The position numbers and the translations under genes were made by a program. From Alphaproteobacteria bacterium (GTDB lineage: Bacteria; Pseudomonadota; Alphaproteobacteria; Caulobacterales; Parvularculaceae), in contig JAADIQ010000103.1 of the NCBI GenBank assembly GCA_013151255.1, positions 1 through 35,406 of the forward strand: DNA of 35,406 nt. Direction: 5' to 3'. This document shows, piece by piece, positions 8,387-17,344 of the stretch. Each line of letters opens with the position of its first letter. Position 1 is the first letter of the stretch. Below the pieces are notes generated by a model. It did no database searches. It saw nothing but the letters and a program-made list of their open reading frames with translations, and was not told the origin of the DNA.

Positions 8387-8803
8387 ATGGCCGTAAAACG
8401 TAAAACTGCTAAGAAGAAAGCCCCGGCGAAGAAAAAAGCGCCGGCCAAGAAGGCCGCCGCGAAACGCGCGCCTGCCAAAAAAGCGCCTGCGAAGCGCAAA
8501 GCTGTCGCCAAGAAAGCGCTGCCGGATACGCTGACGCTGAAACATTTGGCGGCCGAGCTTTCCGAAGCCCACGAAATGCCGAAGAAGCAAACTGAAGAAT
8601 TCCTCAGCGACTTCATCGACCGCATGGGCGGCCACCTCAAAAAAGGCAAAAAGCTGCGCATTCCCGGCCTTGGCATCATGCAGGTCAAAAAACGCGCCGC
8701 CCGTTGGGGCCGCAACCCGGCAACTGGTGAGCGCATCCGCATTAAAGCGGCGAAAAAAGTCGCTTTCCGCGTCGCAAAAGACCTGAAAGAACGCGTTCTT
8801 TAA
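8387..8803 (+). CDS. HU-family DNA-binding protein with histone H1-like Lys/Ala/Pro tail
   Basis: 138 residues. Residues 1-44 are a low-complexity tail of KKAPAKK-type repeats, like the tails of histone H1-like bacterial proteins. Residues 46-138 form an HU/IHF-type domain: a helical part with TLKHLAAELSEAHEMPKKQ, then the beta-arm region with GKKLRIPGLGIMQVKKRAAR and GRNPATGERI, the family's DNA-binding GRNPxTG motif. HU proteins bend and compact DNA in the nucleoid; the basic tail should add sequence-independent binding. AAGGA lies a few bases before the ATG. A strong terminator follows, so it is probably a single-gene unit placed between nuoF and nuoG. Confidence 0.88.
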   Translation: MAVKRKTAKKKAPAKKKAPAKKAAAKRAPAKKAPAKRKAVAKKALPDTLTLKHLAAELSEAHEMPKKQTEEFLSDFIDRMGGHLKKGKKLRIPGLGIMQVKKRAARWGRNPATGERIRIKAAKKVAFRVAKDLKERVL

Positions 8804-8831
8804 GCAGGCCTTGTTTCCAAAGTTTAATTCC

Positions 8832-8866
8832 CAACGCCCGGCGGCAATGACGCCGGGCGTTGTTTT
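8832..8866 (+). terminator. Intrinsic terminator after the HU-like gene
   Basis: A 12-bp perfect stem, CAACGCCCGGCG / CGCCGGGCGTTG (8832-8843 and 8851-8862), loop GCAATGA, followed by TTTT. It ends transcription inside the nuo cluster, between nuoF and nuoG. Confidence 0.92.
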
Positions 8867-8961
8867 ATATGCGGGTTCGCGCTTATCGTGGGGGTGGTGA
8901 ACAATACCCTTGTCGCCGTGCTATAAGTAACAGTGGCGTTGTTTGTTGGTAGGGGAAGTGT

Positions 8962-9522
8962 GTGACGATGAGGACGGCTAGCGAGACGATATCCATTGCC
9001 GAGGTGACTGACCCAGCGATGGCTGCAACGCTGGCCGAGTTTAGCGCTGCAACGTTTACGCAAACCTTCGGCCACCTTTATCAGGCCGAAGACATCCGAC
9101 TGTTTCTGACGGAAAAACACGCCGTTGAAATCTATCGCGATCTTATTACCGATAAGCAAAGCGCAGTGTGGCTCGCACGCGACGAGGCCGGGGCGGCGAT
9201 TGGTTACGCCGTCGCCGGTCCCTGTCGTTTGCCGGCGCCGGATATGCCGGACAATGCCGGAGAGCTATCGCGGCTTTATGTGAGCGAGGCCGCCCGCGGC
9301 GCCGGGCTCGGGCAACGGATGCTGGCTTATGTGTTTGCGTGGCTCGATGCGCGATATGACCCTGTTTACCTCAGCGTCTATTCACAAAACCATGGCGCGC
9401 AACGGCTCTATCAACGCTACGGTTTTGAAAAGGTGCATGATTACTTTTTTATGGTCGGCAACCATGCCGACGCCGAATTCATCATGAAGCGAAGTCGTCA
9501 AAGCGCGCGAGACTTCGCATGA
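8962..9522 (+). CDS. GNAT-family N-acetyltransferase
   Basis: 186 residues from GTG 8962; ATG 8968 would shorten it by two residues, and AGGGGAAG at 8951-8958 could serve either. The acetyl-CoA-binding motif A is clear: LSRLYVSEAARGAGLGQRML, with RGAGLG at residues 112-117. Motif B follows with LSVYSQNHGAQRLYQRYGFE (about 137-156). GNAT enzymes transfer acetyl from acetyl-CoA to amines such as protein N-termini, lysines or small molecules; the substrate cannot be read. The gene follows the HU terminator and precedes a small coiled-coil ORF by 54 bp. There is no evident link to complex I. Confidence 0.9.
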   Translation: MTMRTASETISIAEVTDPAMAATLAEFSAATFTQTFGHLYQAEDIRLFLTEKHAVEIYRDLITDKQSAVWLARDEAGAAIGYAVAGPCRLPAPDMPDNAGELSRLYVSEAARGAGLGQRMLAYVFAWLDARYDPVYLSVYSQNHGAQRLYQRYGFEKVHDYFFMVGNHADAEFIMKRSRQSARDFA

Positions 9523-9576
9523 GATGGACTGGATACAGGCAAAAATCATGACGGCAGTAACAGGGGTGAGTTTGGA

Positions 9577-9837
9577 ATGACCGATAAAACACCATCGCTA
9601 GAACGGCGGCTGGACCGGCTGGAGCAAGGCCAGGCGAAGATGCTTGCGTCACTGAGCGCGATTGAAAGCCGGATTGAAATCCTGCACCAGGAATTCCAGC
9701 GCACCGCAACCACGGTGTCGCGGTTTAGCCTGGCGCAGGAGAGTGCAAAGTTAGCCAGCCAAAGGCTGGAAAGCTTTGTCGGCGAGGTGCGCGGCCAATT
9801 GACCAAGGCCGAGGCGGCGCTGGACAAAAAACCATAA
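9577..9837 (+). CDS. Short coiled-coil protein of unknown function
   Basis: 86 residues, highly charged and without hydrophobic segments. Heptad-like spacing of Leu/Ile over about residues 8-45 (LERRLDRLEQGQAKMLASLS, IESRIEILHQEFQ) and again over about 58-82 predicts a helical coiled coil. It starts with ATG 9577 54 bp after the acetyltransferase, so the two are probably co-transcribed. An intrinsic terminator follows 14 bases after the stop. I do not recognise the family. Confidence 0.65.
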   Translation: MTDKTPSLERRLDRLEQGQAKMLASLSAIESRIEILHQEFQRTATTVSRFSLAQESAKLASQRLESFVGEVRGQLTKAEAALDKKP

Positions 9838-9851
9838 CGCAATACCAGCCA

Positions 9852-9897
9852 AGCGCGGCGGCGCTATAGCCCTGCTAGCGCGGCCTCGCTTTTTTTT
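9852..9897 (+). terminator. Intrinsic terminator after the coiled-coil ORF
   Basis: A 15-bp stem with two mismatches, AGCGCGGCGGCGCTA / TAGCGCGGCCTCGCT (9852-9866 and 9876-9890), followed directly by seven more T residues. It separates the acetyltransferase unit from the acyltransferase gene. Confidence 0.8.
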
Positions 9898-9942
9898 ATG
9901 TATGGCATTCCCTGTGCGTATCAACCCAGCTATTGGGAAAGC

Positions 9943-10998
9943 ATGACAACAGCGCCTCAACCTTTGCGACTTGACAATATTCAAGCTTTGCGTGGCGCAG
10001 CTGTGCTGGCGGTGGTGTTGTCGCATTTGATGACGATTGAGCGCAAATATGCGGGAGACCGGTTGCTCGGTGATTTTCTTAGCATCGGATTTTCCGGCGT
10101 CGATCTTTTTTTCGCCATTTCCGGTTTTGTTATGGTTTATGTCGCGTGGAACAAGCCAGGTGGTTTGCGCAGCGCTGCGTCTTTTCTCTTTGCGCGCGGC
10201 GCGCGTATTTATCCGCTTTACTGGCTCGTCAGTTTGGCGGTTCTTTCCGTATGGATGTTACGTCCGGAATTGGTTTTTGCCAGTAACGCCAATGTCTCCA
10301 TAATGCGTTCATTTGCCTTATGGCCGGCGCAATCGCTCCCTTTGCTTGCGGTGGGTTGGACGTTGATCCATGAAATGTATTTTTATCTTATTTTCACCGT
10401 GCTGGTGTTTTCGCCGCCGCGATTTCGCCTATGGGGATTGATGGCGTGGGGCGCGCTCGTGCTTGCGGCTTTTCTTGCCGGGGCTGGCGCGCATGGACCG
10501 GTGCTGCGGGTTCTGTCTCATCCGCTTAGTTTTGAGTTTTTGGGCGGCGCTTTGGCTGCGTTGGCCTTGCGTCGTTTTGCTGGCCAGTATTGGCGATGGT
10601 CGTTGTTGGCGGGTTTCGCGCTTTTTGTCGCAGCGTGTCTTGTCTCGTTGCGGACAGGGCTCGCATTTTGGGAAAGCTGGCCAAGGGCGGCAAGTTTTAC
10701 GCCTGCGGTATCGCTGATTGTCTATGGCGCGGCTGGCGCTGAACGAGCGGGCAAAATCTTCAGCCGGGTATTGGTTTGGGTGGGCGATCAATCCTATGCG
10801 CTCTATCTCACACATGTATTAAGCCTTAGCGTCGCGGGGAGGATTTGGGCGATGTTTGCGCAGGATGGTCCGCTGGATAATATCGTGATGTTGTCTCTTT
10901 TGCTGGCGATTGCTCTGCTTGCCGGCGAAGCGACCCACCGGCTCATTGAAACGCCTCTGCTGCATTCCACAAAGCATTTGCGTCGCCGGTTGTTCTGA
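9943..10998 (+). CDS. Acyltransferase 3 family membrane protein
   Basis: 351 residues with about ten membrane segments. The N-terminus LRLDNIQALRGAAVLAVVLSH with the conserved His, followed by FSGVDLFFAISGFVMVY, is the hallmark of acyltransferase-3 proteins (OafA/NodX type), which O-acylate polysaccharides or other glycans at the inner membrane. GWTLIHEMYFYL and the late ETPLL segment also fit. The family's usual core is about 330-380 residues, so this is a stand-alone membrane domain with no SGNH extension. ATG 9943 is chosen (GGGAAAGC just before); ATG 9898 lies at the end of the terminator T-run and is unlikely. Acceptor unknown. It sits alone between terminators and nuoG. Confidence 0.88.
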   Translation: MTTAPQPLRLDNIQALRGAAVLAVVLSHLMTIERKYAGDRLLGDFLSIGFSGVDLFFAISGFVMVYVAWNKPGGLRSAASFLFARGARIYPLYWLVSLAVLSVWMLRPELVFASNANVSIMRSFALWPAQSLPLLAVGWTLIHEMYFYLIFTVLVFSPPRFRLWGLMAWGALVLAAFLAGAGAHGPVLRVLSHPLSFEFLGGALAALALRRFAGQYWRWSLLAGFALFVAACLVSLRTGLAFWESWPRAASFTPAVSLIVYGAAGAERAGKIFSRVLVWVGDQSYALYLTHVLSLSVAGRIWAMFAQDGPLDNIVMLSLLLAIALLAGEATHRLIETPLLHSTKHLRRRLF

Positions 10999-11030
10999 CA
11001 AAATAGGGTTTTGTAGATATTGGGCCAAAA

Positions 11031-11048
11031 TGTATTTTCATGAATACA
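11031..11048. promoter_or_regulatory. Dyad upstream of nuoG
   Basis: TGTATT-TTCATG-AATACA is a perfect 6+6 inverted repeat about 190 bases before nuoG, in an otherwise featureless 239-bp spacer that must hold the promoter for nuoG if transcription does not continue from the acyltransferase gene. It could be an operator; it has no T-run and so is not a terminator. Weak evidence. Confidence 0.25.
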
Positions 11049-11237
11049 CGCTGGTCTGTCGGGGCTGAAGGGGCGCTATGGTCAAGGTTTTTAGCGTGCG
11101 CGGGGCAATTTAAAAAATCTCCGTCCCGCCCTGTGCAAGCTCTGGAAAGCGCCGGGAAATAGCGCTAAGGAAGCCGCTCGCGCTGGCGATGAACGCCCAC
11201 AATACCTACCGGCGAAACCCAGGAAAGAGCCGTGGCA

Positions 11238-13343
11238 ATGAGCGATAAACGCGTCATCAAGGTCAATGACCGGGAAATCGAAGTCCCCTCCAATTTGACG
11301 CTGTTGCAGGCATGCGAAGCGGCCGGCGAGGAGATCCCGCGATTTTGTTATCATGAGCGTCTGTCGGTGGCCGGCAATTGCCGTATGTGCCTGATCGAGG
11401 TGAAAGGCGGGCCGCCCAAACCGGTCGCGTCTTGCGCGCAAAATGTTCGCGATTTGCGGCCCGGCCCTGACGGCCAACCGCCGGAATTGTTCACCAACAC
11501 GCCGATGGTGAAAAAAGCCCGCGAAGGGGTGATGGAGTTTTTGCTGATCAACCATCCGCTCGATTGCCCGATTTGCGATCAGGGCGGCGAGTGTGATTTG
11601 CAGGACCAGGCGATGGCCTATGGCCGCGATGGCTCGCGCTACGAGGAAAACAAACGCGCGGTCGAAGAAAAGCATATGGGCCCGCTGATCAAAACCATCA
11701 TGACACGGTGTATTCAATGCACCCGCTGTGTCCGGTTCGCGACAGAAATTGCCGGGGTTGACGATTTGGGCCTGGTCAATCGCGGCGAGGATGCGGAAAT
11801 TACGACTTATCTTGAAAAAGCGGTGATGAGCGAGCTGACCGGCAATCTGATTGATGTGTGTCCGGTGGGTGCGCTGACCTCAAAGCCTTATGCGTTTAAT
11901 GCGCGGCCATGGGAGTTGCGCAAGACGCAATCGATTGATGTGATGGATGCGGTCGGATCGAACATCCGCGTCGATGCGCGCGGGCGCGAAGTGTTGCGTA
12001 TCCTTCCTGTGCTGCATGAAGAGATTAATGAGGAATGGATCGCCGACAAAACCCGCTTCGTGTGGGACGGGCTGAAGCGACAGCGCCTTGACCGCCCTTA
12101 TTTGCGCAAGGACGGCAAGTTGCAGCCGGTAAGCTGGCAGGAGGCGTTCGTCGCCGCGGCGGACAAGCTGAAAGCTGCGCGCGGCGACAAAATCGCCGCG
12201 CTGGTTGGCGACCTGGCGCCCACCGAAGCGGTCAAAGCGCTGAAGGATTTGATGGCCGCCATCGGCGCGCCGCATATGGATTGCCGTCAGGACGGCGCTA
12301 AAATCGGTGAGGGAGATCGCCGTTCTTACCTATTCAACACCGGCATCGCCAATCTTGAGCGCGCCGACGCCATCCTCCTGGTGGGGACCAATCCGCGCAA
12401 AGAAGCGCCGATGGTCAATGCCCGCATCCGCAAGGCCTGGCTTGCCAACCTTGATATCAAAATCGGCGTGATCGGCGAGCCGGCCGACCTTACCTATGAC
12501 TATGACGCTCTCGGCGCCGGGCCGGCGACGCTTGCGGCATTGGCGAAGGGCGAGGGTGAATTTTTCCAGACGTTGAAATCCGCCAAGCATCCGGTGATTA
12601 TTATCGGCGCCGGAGCGCTCGCGCGTGATGACGGCGCAGCGGTGTTGCGTGCGGCGGCGAAACTGGCGGATGCGGTTGGCGCGGTCAGTGCGGACTGGAA
12701 CGGGCTTAATGTTCTCCACACTGCCGCCTCGCGGGTCGGCGCGCTCGATTTGGGGTTCTTACCCGCTGAGGGCGGCAAGGATTTTGCCGGCATCATCGAG
12801 GCTTGCGGCGCGCGCGAAATTGACGTTGTCTATAATCTCGGCGCTGATGAGTTTGATACCAAGCAGCTCAACGGCGCGTTTGTTATCTATCAGGGCAGCC
12901 ATGGCGACGCCGGCGCGCGCCATGCGGATGTGGTTTTCCCGGGCGCTGCCTATACCGAGCAGAGCGCGATTTTCGTCAACACCGAAGGCCGCGCGCAAAT
13001 CGCCAATCGCGCCTCGTTTCCGCCGGGCCAGGCGCGCGAGGACTGGGCGATACTCCGCGCCCTGTCTGACCATGTTGGACATCGCCTGCCATATGACGAT
13101 TTGTTCGCGCTGCGCCGGGCGATGATCGCCGAGGCGCCCGCGCTCGGCTTCCTCGACCAGATCGGCGGCGAGGAGGGCGGTTTTGATCTCTCCTCTGTCG
13201 GGTCCGATGCGGCGATGAGCGAGGCTAAGTTTATCTCTCCGATTACGGATTATTACCTCACCAACCCAATAGCGCGCGCATCGCAGACGATGGCGGAGTG
13301 CTCGGCGATGTTTGCCGGCGTCAACAAGCTCGCGGCTGAATAG
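11238..13343 (+). CDS. nuoG: NADH-quinone oxidoreductase subunit G (75-kDa iron-sulfur subunit)
   Basis: 701 residues. It carries three iron-sulfur clusters of the peripheral arm. N1b ligands: Cys37, Cys48, Cys51, Cys66. N5: His106, Cys110, Cys113, Cys119 ([14 protein letters not shown]). N4: Cys158, Cys161, Cys164, Cys208 ([18 protein letters not shown]). The C-terminal two thirds form the inactive molybdopterin oxidoreductase-like domain. ATG 11238 is chosen because AGGAAAGAG ends eight bases before it; GTG 11232 would be too close. It is separated from nuoF by about 3.2 kb of unrelated genes and followed 14 bases later by a small membrane protein. Confidence 0.96.
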   Translation: MSDKRVIKVNDREIEVPSNLTLLQACEAAGEEIPRFCYHERLSVAGNCRMCLIEVKGGPPKPVASCAQNVRDLRPGPDGQPPELFTNTPMVKKAREGVMEFLLINHPLDCPICDQGGECDLQDQAMAYGRDGSRYEENKRAVEEKHMGPLIKTIMTRCIQCTRCVRFATEIAGVDDLGLVNRGEDAEITTYLEKAVMSELTGNLIDVCPVGALTSKPYAFNARPWELRKTQSIDVMDAVGSNIRVDARGREVLRILPVLHEEINEEWIADKTRFVWDGLKRQRLDRPYLRKDGKLQPVSWQEAFVAAADKLKAARGDKIAALVGDLAPTEAVKALKDLMAAIGAPHMDCRQDGAKIGEGDRRSYLFNTGIANLERADAILLVGTNPRKEAPMVNARIRKAWLANLDIKIGVIGEPADLTYDYDALGAGPATLAALAKGEGEFFQTLKSAKHPVIIIGAGALARDDGAAVLRAAAKLADAVGAVSADWNGLNVLHTAASRVGALDLGFLPAEGGKDFAGIIEACGAREIDVVYNLGADEFDTKQLNGAFVIYQGSHGDAGARHADVVFPGAAYTEQSAIFVNTEGRAQIANRASFPPGQAREDWAILRALSDHVGHRLPYDDLFALRRAMIAEAPALGFLDQIGGEEGGFDLSSVGSDAAMSEAKFISPITDYYLTNPIARASQTMAECSAMFAGVNKLAAE

Positions 13344-13357
13344 GGTCTTTTGGCTCT

Positions 13358-13864
13358 ATGGAAAAAGACCAAACGCAATTTGTTGAGGAAATTCGCGCCA
13401 ATGTTGCGTTTGAACATCTGGTGGCGGCGATTGTCAGCGGTGCGGCGCTGGCGGCGGCGATCTTTTTTGTGCTGGATTTTGCCGCGCTGGTGTTTGCTGG
13501 CGCGCTTTCCGCGCCAAACTTTCTGGCGTTGATTTTAAAATCATTCACCTTGTGCATCATGGTGTTTCTGATCGGGTTTCTGGCCGGCGCGCTGATCGTG
13601 ACGCGGATGTTCAAGGCGCTTGAAAAAGCCAAACGCCGCAGCGTCTGGCCGTATCTGGCCGCCTCTATCGGCGTTACCGGATTTTCGTTGATCATGCTGT
13701 TCAGCCTGCAAAATGCCGGCGCGCCGGAGATGGCGTTGATTATTGCGGTCATCGCGGCGGGGCTTTTTATCGCCTTCGATTTCGGCCGTCGGATGTCGCC
13801 CTTATGGCGGGCGGTGGAGCGCGCTGAAGAACAGGCGGTAGGGACTGTGCGCCGGCTTCACTGA
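13358..13864 (+). CDS. Four-helix membrane protein of unknown function after nuoG
   Basis: 168 residues starting 14 bases after the nuoG stop, so likely in the same transcript. A short acidic N-terminus (MEKDQTQFVEEIRAN) is followed by four hydrophobic segments, about residues 20-45, 52-82, 98-116 and 124-144, and a basic/acidic cytoplasmic tail (RRMSPLWRAVERAEEQAVG). I do not recognise a family. It could be a complex I accessory protein by position, but it may equally be an unrelated passenger. Repeat R1c follows its stop by about 90 bases. Confidence 0.75.
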   Translation: MEKDQTQFVEEIRANVAFEHLVAAIVSGAALAAAIFFVLDFAALVFAGALSAPNFLALILKSFTLCIMVFLIGFLAGALIVTRMFKALEKAKRRSVWPYLAASIGVTGFSLIMLFSLQNAGAPEMALIIAVIAAGLFIAFDFGRRMSPLWRAVERAEEQAVGTVRRLH

Positions 13865-13951
13865 CCTACAGCGTTTCGCAAAACGATAGGCCGCGACGCC
13901 TTTGCGATGAACCGACCTTATCAATCCGCCCACATAATGTTACACACGTCG

Positions 13952-14080
13952 CATTACACCAACATGCACATGAGTAACTCATGTGCATGTTGGCAAGGCC
14001 AACTGGCCGCCGCGCCTTATGGCGCGTAAGCCTGCGTGGCGCTTGAACGTCCAACGGTCAATCTTTTGACCGTTGGTATA
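13952..14080 (-). repeat. Structured repeat R1, copy c (inverted)
   Basis: Read on the minus strand it gives the same order as copies a and b: TATACCAACGGTCA / TGACCGTTGG hairpin, the GTTCAAGCGCCACGCAGG core, GCGCCATAAGGCGCGGCGGCC, GGCCTTGCCAA, then a terminal hairpin CATGCACATGAG / CTCATGTGCATG flanked by TTGG. The terminal hairpin is entirely different in sequence from copies a and b but pairs perfectly, which argues that pairing, not sequence, is preserved there. The element ends 17 bases before the start codon of the first DUF2807 gene. Confidence 0.85.
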
Positions 14081-14097
14081 AAATAATGGAGGCGGCT

Positions 14098-14775
14098 ATG
14101 AAAAAATTTGCAGCAACCAGATATGCGGTTATGGGCGCCGGCATTTTTGTGCTTGCCGTTGCTGGCGCAGCATTGGCGAAAGACGAGCAAGATATCGTCA
14201 CGAAAGAGTATGATTTCGTCGGCTTTGACCGGATTGATATTTCCGGCGTTTATGAGATCGAGGTTCGTGTCGGCAAAGGTTTTTACATTGAACTTTCCGG
14301 TCTTGCCGATGAGATGGCGCCCGTGAAGGCGACGGTTGAAAGCGGCGTCCTCCATCTTGAGCAACGCGAAACCAAACGCAAGAAGCACCGCAAGTACAAA
14401 AATCACCACGGCGTCAAGGCGAAGATTACCTTGCCGAGCCTTGTCGGGCTTGAGGTTTCAGGCGTTGTTGAGGGGACGGTCACAGACATTGATGCAGAAA
14501 AATTTGCGCTTGCAATTTCCGGCGTTGGCGATGTGGAATTGTCCGGCGAATGCGGCGCCTTTGACGCGAAAGTTTCCGGCGTTGGCGATCTTGATGCTAA
14601 GGCGCTGGAATGCCGGTCGGTCGAAATTGCGGTCTCGGGCGTTGGCGACGCTTCGGTGTTTGCGCGCGATGAGGTCGATGCGCGCGTTTCCGGCATGGGT
14701 GATATTGATGTTTATGGTTCGCCGAAAAGCGTGCAAAAATCCTCCAGCATGTTCGCCGATATTACCGTGCACTGA
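14098..14775 (+). CDS. DUF2807 (GIN-domain) secreted protein, first of a tandem pair
   Basis: 225 residues. A Sec signal peptide is visible (MKKFAATRYAVMGAGIFVLA, likely cleaved after ALA near residue 27), so the product is exported. The rest is a DUF2807/PF10988 beta-solenoid-like domain: FVGFDRIDISGVYEIEVRVG, then repeated SGVGD turns (AISGVGDVELSG, KVSGVGDLDAKAL, AVSGVGDASVF, RVSGMGDIDVYG). The family is called putative autotransporter adhesin head/GIN domain; its function is unknown. GGAGG at 14088-14092 fixes the start at 14098 rather than ATG 14086. A terminator follows at 14810. It is paralogous to the next gene, both ending in a YGSP...KSS pattern. Confidence 0.88.
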   Translation: MKKFAATRYAVMGAGIFVLAVAGAALAKDEQDIVTKEYDFVGFDRIDISGVYEIEVRVGKGFYIELSGLADEMAPVKATVESGVLHLEQRETKRKKHRKYKNHHGVKAKITLPSLVGLEVSGVVEGTVTDIDAEKFALAISGVGDVELSGECGAFDAKVSGVGDLDAKALECRSVEIAVSGVGDASVFARDEVDARVSGMGDIDVYGSPKSVQKSSSMFADITVH

Positions 14776-14809
14776 TGAGGCCGGGCGAACAAACAAGACC
14801 TTAATATGG

Positions 14810-14839
14810 GCGGCGCACGAAAATTTGTGCGCCGCTTTT
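14810..14839 (+). terminator. Intrinsic terminator after first DUF2807 gene
   Basis: A 9-bp stem, GCGGCGCAC / GTGCGCCGC (14810-14818 and 14827-14835), that can extend inward through AAA/TTT pairs and is followed by TTTTG. Confidence 0.8.
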
Positions 14840-14947
14840 GCATGGGCGCCCAAAAACACGACCGTCCGCCTCCACTTTGCGACCAGCAGCATTTGCGCCA
14901 CCCTGTCTATTTGCTAGGCTTTGCCTGGGATAAACGGGAGGCGAGAC

Positions 14948-15640
14948 ATGAAACTCTTCTTTGGTATTTTGATCGGGCTGGTGCTTGCGGTGGGGATTGC
15001 CGGCGGCGCGGCGTATATGGCGTTTGGCGATATCACCAATATTGGCGCGCGCGACAAGACGAACGACATCACCCGGAGCTACGACGTTGCGGGCTTCAAC
15101 GAAATCGACATTGGCGGGGTTTATGAAGTTGATATCCGCGTCGGTCCGGATTTTTCCGTGACGCTTTCGGGCGCTGAGGACGAAATGGCGCGGGCCGGTG
15201 TTGTGGTCGAGCGCGGGGTTTTGCATCTGACGCAGGAAGAGCCGCGGCGCGGCAAACGCCGTTGGCGCGATATGGGCCTGACCGCGCAAATCAGCCTGCC
15301 GGCGCTGAACGCGATTGAAATTGCCGGCGTTGCTGATGTTGATGTTGAGGGCATTGCGGCGGACGACTTCACCGTGCGTCTGGCCGGGGTCGGTGAAATC
15401 GAGGTCGCCGGGACCTGTAATGCACTCACCGCCAGCCTCTCCGGGGTTGGCGAGCTTGATGCGGCAGATCTTGAATGCGCCGATGTTGATGTCCGCGTTT
15501 CCGGCGTCGGCGAGGCGACGGTCTATGCCTCGCGCTCGGTTGACGCCAGGGTTGGCGGCATTGGCGCGATCACGGTTTATGGCTCGCCCGCGCGGGTCGA
15601 GAAAAGCAGCAACTTTCTGGCCGACATCAAGGTCAAATAA
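14948..15640 (+). CDS. DUF2807 (GIN-domain) secreted protein, second of a tandem pair
   Basis: 230 residues. The N-terminus MKLFFGILIGLVLAVGIAGG is a signal peptide or membrane anchor. The DUF2807 domain follows: DVAGFNEIDIGGVYEVDIRV, then repeated AGVGE/SGVGE turns (RLAGVGEIEVAG, SLSGVGELDAADL, RVSGVGEATVYA, RVGGIGAITVYG) ending YGSPARVEKSSNFLADI. The same order of blocks as the preceding protein shows a tandem duplication. GGGAGGCG at 14936-14943 supports the ATG at 14948 over an upstream ATG at 14921. It has its own terminator (15668). Role unknown; the pair separates nuoG from nuoH. Confidence 0.88.
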   Translation: MKLFFGILIGLVLAVGIAGGAAYMAFGDITNIGARDKTNDITRSYDVAGFNEIDIGGVYEVDIRVGPDFSVTLSGAEDEMARAGVVVERGVLHLTQEEPRRGKRRWRDMGLTAQISLPALNAIEIAGVADVDVEGIAADDFTVRLAGVGEIEVAGTCNALTASLSGVGELDAADLECADVDVRVSGVGEATVYASRSVDARVGGIGAITVYGSPARVEKSSNFLADIKVK

Positions 15641-15667
15641 GCGCATCCATCTTCGCTTCGGCCACGG

Positions 15668-15702
15668 CGGTCGCAATTCACACAGAAATTGCGACCGTTT
15701 TG
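15668..15702 (+). terminator. Intrinsic terminator between second DUF2807 gene and nuoH
   Basis: An 11-bp perfect stem, CGGTCGCAATT / AATTGCGACCG (15668-15678 and 15687-15697), followed by TTTTGT. A TATAAT hexamer (15703-15708) comes right after and could be the -10 of a nuoH promoter, but no -35 match sits at the right distance. Confidence 0.85.
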
Positions 15703-15739
15703 TATAATAACCCCCGTGACTAGCGCGGCGATCCCCGTT

Positions 15740-16822
15740 ATGACGCGGGACATGAGCGAAGTGTGGACCTATCTGTCGACCCGTCCGAGCGATGCCGGCT
15801 GGCTTGCCTGGCTGATCCCGACCGTGTTGCAGACCCTGGCGCTGGTGATTGTTTTGTTGCTGGCGCTGGCTTTTCTGCTGTTGTTTGACCGCAAGGTGTG
15901 GGCGGCGGTGCAGATGCGCAAAGGCCCGAATGTGGTCGGCGCTTTTGGCCTGCTGCAATCCTTCGCTGACTTCTTCAAATTCGTGTTCAAGGAAATTGTC
16001 ATCCCGGCCAGCGCCGACCGGACCATCTTCATCCTCGCGCCGATTATTTCCTTCGTCCTCGCTTTCATCGGCTGGGCGGTCATCCCCGTCGGGCCGGGGC
16101 TGGTGGTCTCCGATATCAATGTCGGGATTTTGTACCTGTTCGCGGTTTCCTCGCTCGGCGTTTACGGCATCATCATGGGCGGCTGGGCCTCGAACTCGAA
16201 ATATTCGTTTTTGGGCGCGTTGCGCTCGGCAGCGCAGATGGTCTCCTATGAAGTCTCAATTGGCTTTGTCATCATCACCGTCCTGCTGCTGGTCGGCTCG
16301 GCGAACCTCACCGACATCGTTATGAGCCAGTCTCGCGGCGCGGGGATTTTGAACTGGCATTTCATTCCGCTGTTCCCGATGTTCGTGGTGTTCTTCATCT
16401 CGGCGCTGGCGGAAACCAACCGGCCGCCGTTTGATTTGCCCGAGGCTGAGTCTGAACTGGTCGCCGGCTATCAGGTGGAATATTCTTCAACGCTCTATCT
16501 CCTGTTTATGATCGGCGAATATCTCAACATCGTTTTGATGTGCGCCATGTTGACCATCTTGTTCTTTGGCGGCTGGCATTCGCCGATCCCCTGGGCGCCG
16601 CTGGACAGCGTGCCGGTGTTCTGGTTTGGCGCCAAGATTGTGTTCTTCTTCTTCCTGTTCGCGATGGTGAAGGCGATTGTGCCGCGCTATCGCTATGACC
16701 AGCTGATGCGCATTGGCTGGAAGTTCTTTCTGCCGCTGTCGCTGTTCTGGGTGATGCTGGTGGCGGGCGTGTTGATTATGTTTCCAGGTGCGCAGGACTG
16801 GTTCCAGAGCTGGAGAGGTTAG
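15740..16822 (+). CDS. nuoH: NADH-quinone oxidoreductase subunit H
   Basis: 360 residues with about eight to nine membrane helices. NuoH joins the peripheral arm to the membrane arm and helps form the quinone site. Family signatures are clear: [20 protein letters not shown] after the first helix, and the acidic cytoplasmic loop [20 protein letters not shown]. Start is uncertain: ATG 15740 (MTRDMSEVW) or ATG 15752 (MSEVW), neither with a strong ribosome-binding site; GTG 15716 is also in frame. A terminator lies just upstream, so nuoH must have its own promoter. nuoI starts four bases after the stop. Confidence 0.96.
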   Translation: MTRDMSEVWTYLSTRPSDAGWLAWLIPTVLQTLALVIVLLLALAFLLLFDRKVWAAVQMRKGPNVVGAFGLLQSFADFFKFVFKEIVIPASADRTIFILAPIISFVLAFIGWAVIPVGPGLVVSDINVGILYLFAVSSLGVYGIIMGGWASNSKYSFLGALRSAAQMVSYEVSIGFVIITVLLLVGSANLTDIVMSQSRGAGILNWHFIPLFPMFVVFFISALAETNRPPFDLPEAESELVAGYQVEYSSTLYLLFMIGEYLNIVLMCAMLTILFFGGWHSPIPWAPLDSVPVFWFGAKIVFFFFLFAMVKAIVPRYRYDQLMRIGWKFFLPLSLFWVMLVAGVLIMFPGAQDWFQSWRG

Positions 16823-16826
16823 AGCG

Positions 16827-17315
16827 ATGGCGCGCATAGCACAGGCGCTGAACGGCTTTATGCTAAAGGAATTCGTCGTCGCGTTTTTCCTGGCGCTGAA
16901 ATATTTCATTCGCCCGAAAGCGACCTTGAACTATCCGTTTGAGAAGGGGCCATTGTCGCCGCGCTTTCGCGGCGAACATGCGCTCCGTCGCTATCCCAAT
17001 GGCGAGGAGCGCTGCATCGCCTGCAAGCTTTGCGAAGCGATTTGCCCGGCGCAGGCGATCACCATTGAAGCCGAACCGCGCGACGACGGCTCGCGCCGCA
17101 CGACGCGCTACGACATTGATATGACGAAATGCATCTATTGCGGCTTCTGCCAGGAGGCCTGTCCGGTCGATGCAATTGTCGAAGGCCCGAACTTCGAATA
17201 TGCGACCGAGACCCGCGAAGAGCTGTTCTACAACAAGGACCGCCTGCTCGAAAACGGCGACCGCTGGGAGCGGGAAATCGCTAAGAACCTCGAGCTTGAT
17301 GCGCCTTATCGGTAG
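16827..17315 (+). CDS. nuoI: NADH-quinone oxidoreductase subunit I (two [4Fe-4S] clusters)
   Basis: 162 residues, standard for alphaproteobacterial NuoI. It carries clusters N6a and N6b at the base of the peripheral arm. The two ferredoxin motifs are [12 protein letters not shown] (Cys63, 66, 69, 73) and [12 protein letters not shown] (Cys102, 105, 108, 112). An amphipathic N-terminus ([20 protein letters not shown]) lies on the membrane. ATG 16827 is chosen, four bases after the nuoH stop, with GGAGAGG upstream; ATG 16788 inside nuoH is not credible. A 1.1-kb gap follows before nuoJ. Confidence 0.96.
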   Translation: MARIAQALNGFMLKEFVVAFFLALKYFIRPKATLNYPFEKGPLSPRFRGEHALRRYPNGEERCIACKLCEAICPAQAITIEAEPRDDGSRRTTRYDIDMTKCIYCGFCQEACPVDAIVEGPNFEYATETREELFYNKDRLLENGDRWEREIAKNLELDAPYR

Positions 17316-17344
17316 AGCGGTTTTAAGCCCAACCTCTCCTCGCC

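Noticed and set aside
14801-15958. Long open frame on the minus strand opposite the DUF2807 genes and the nuoH start
   Set aside because: It is antisense to two genes with signal peptides, ribosome-binding sites and a recognised domain, and its apparent repeats mirror the SGVGD turns.
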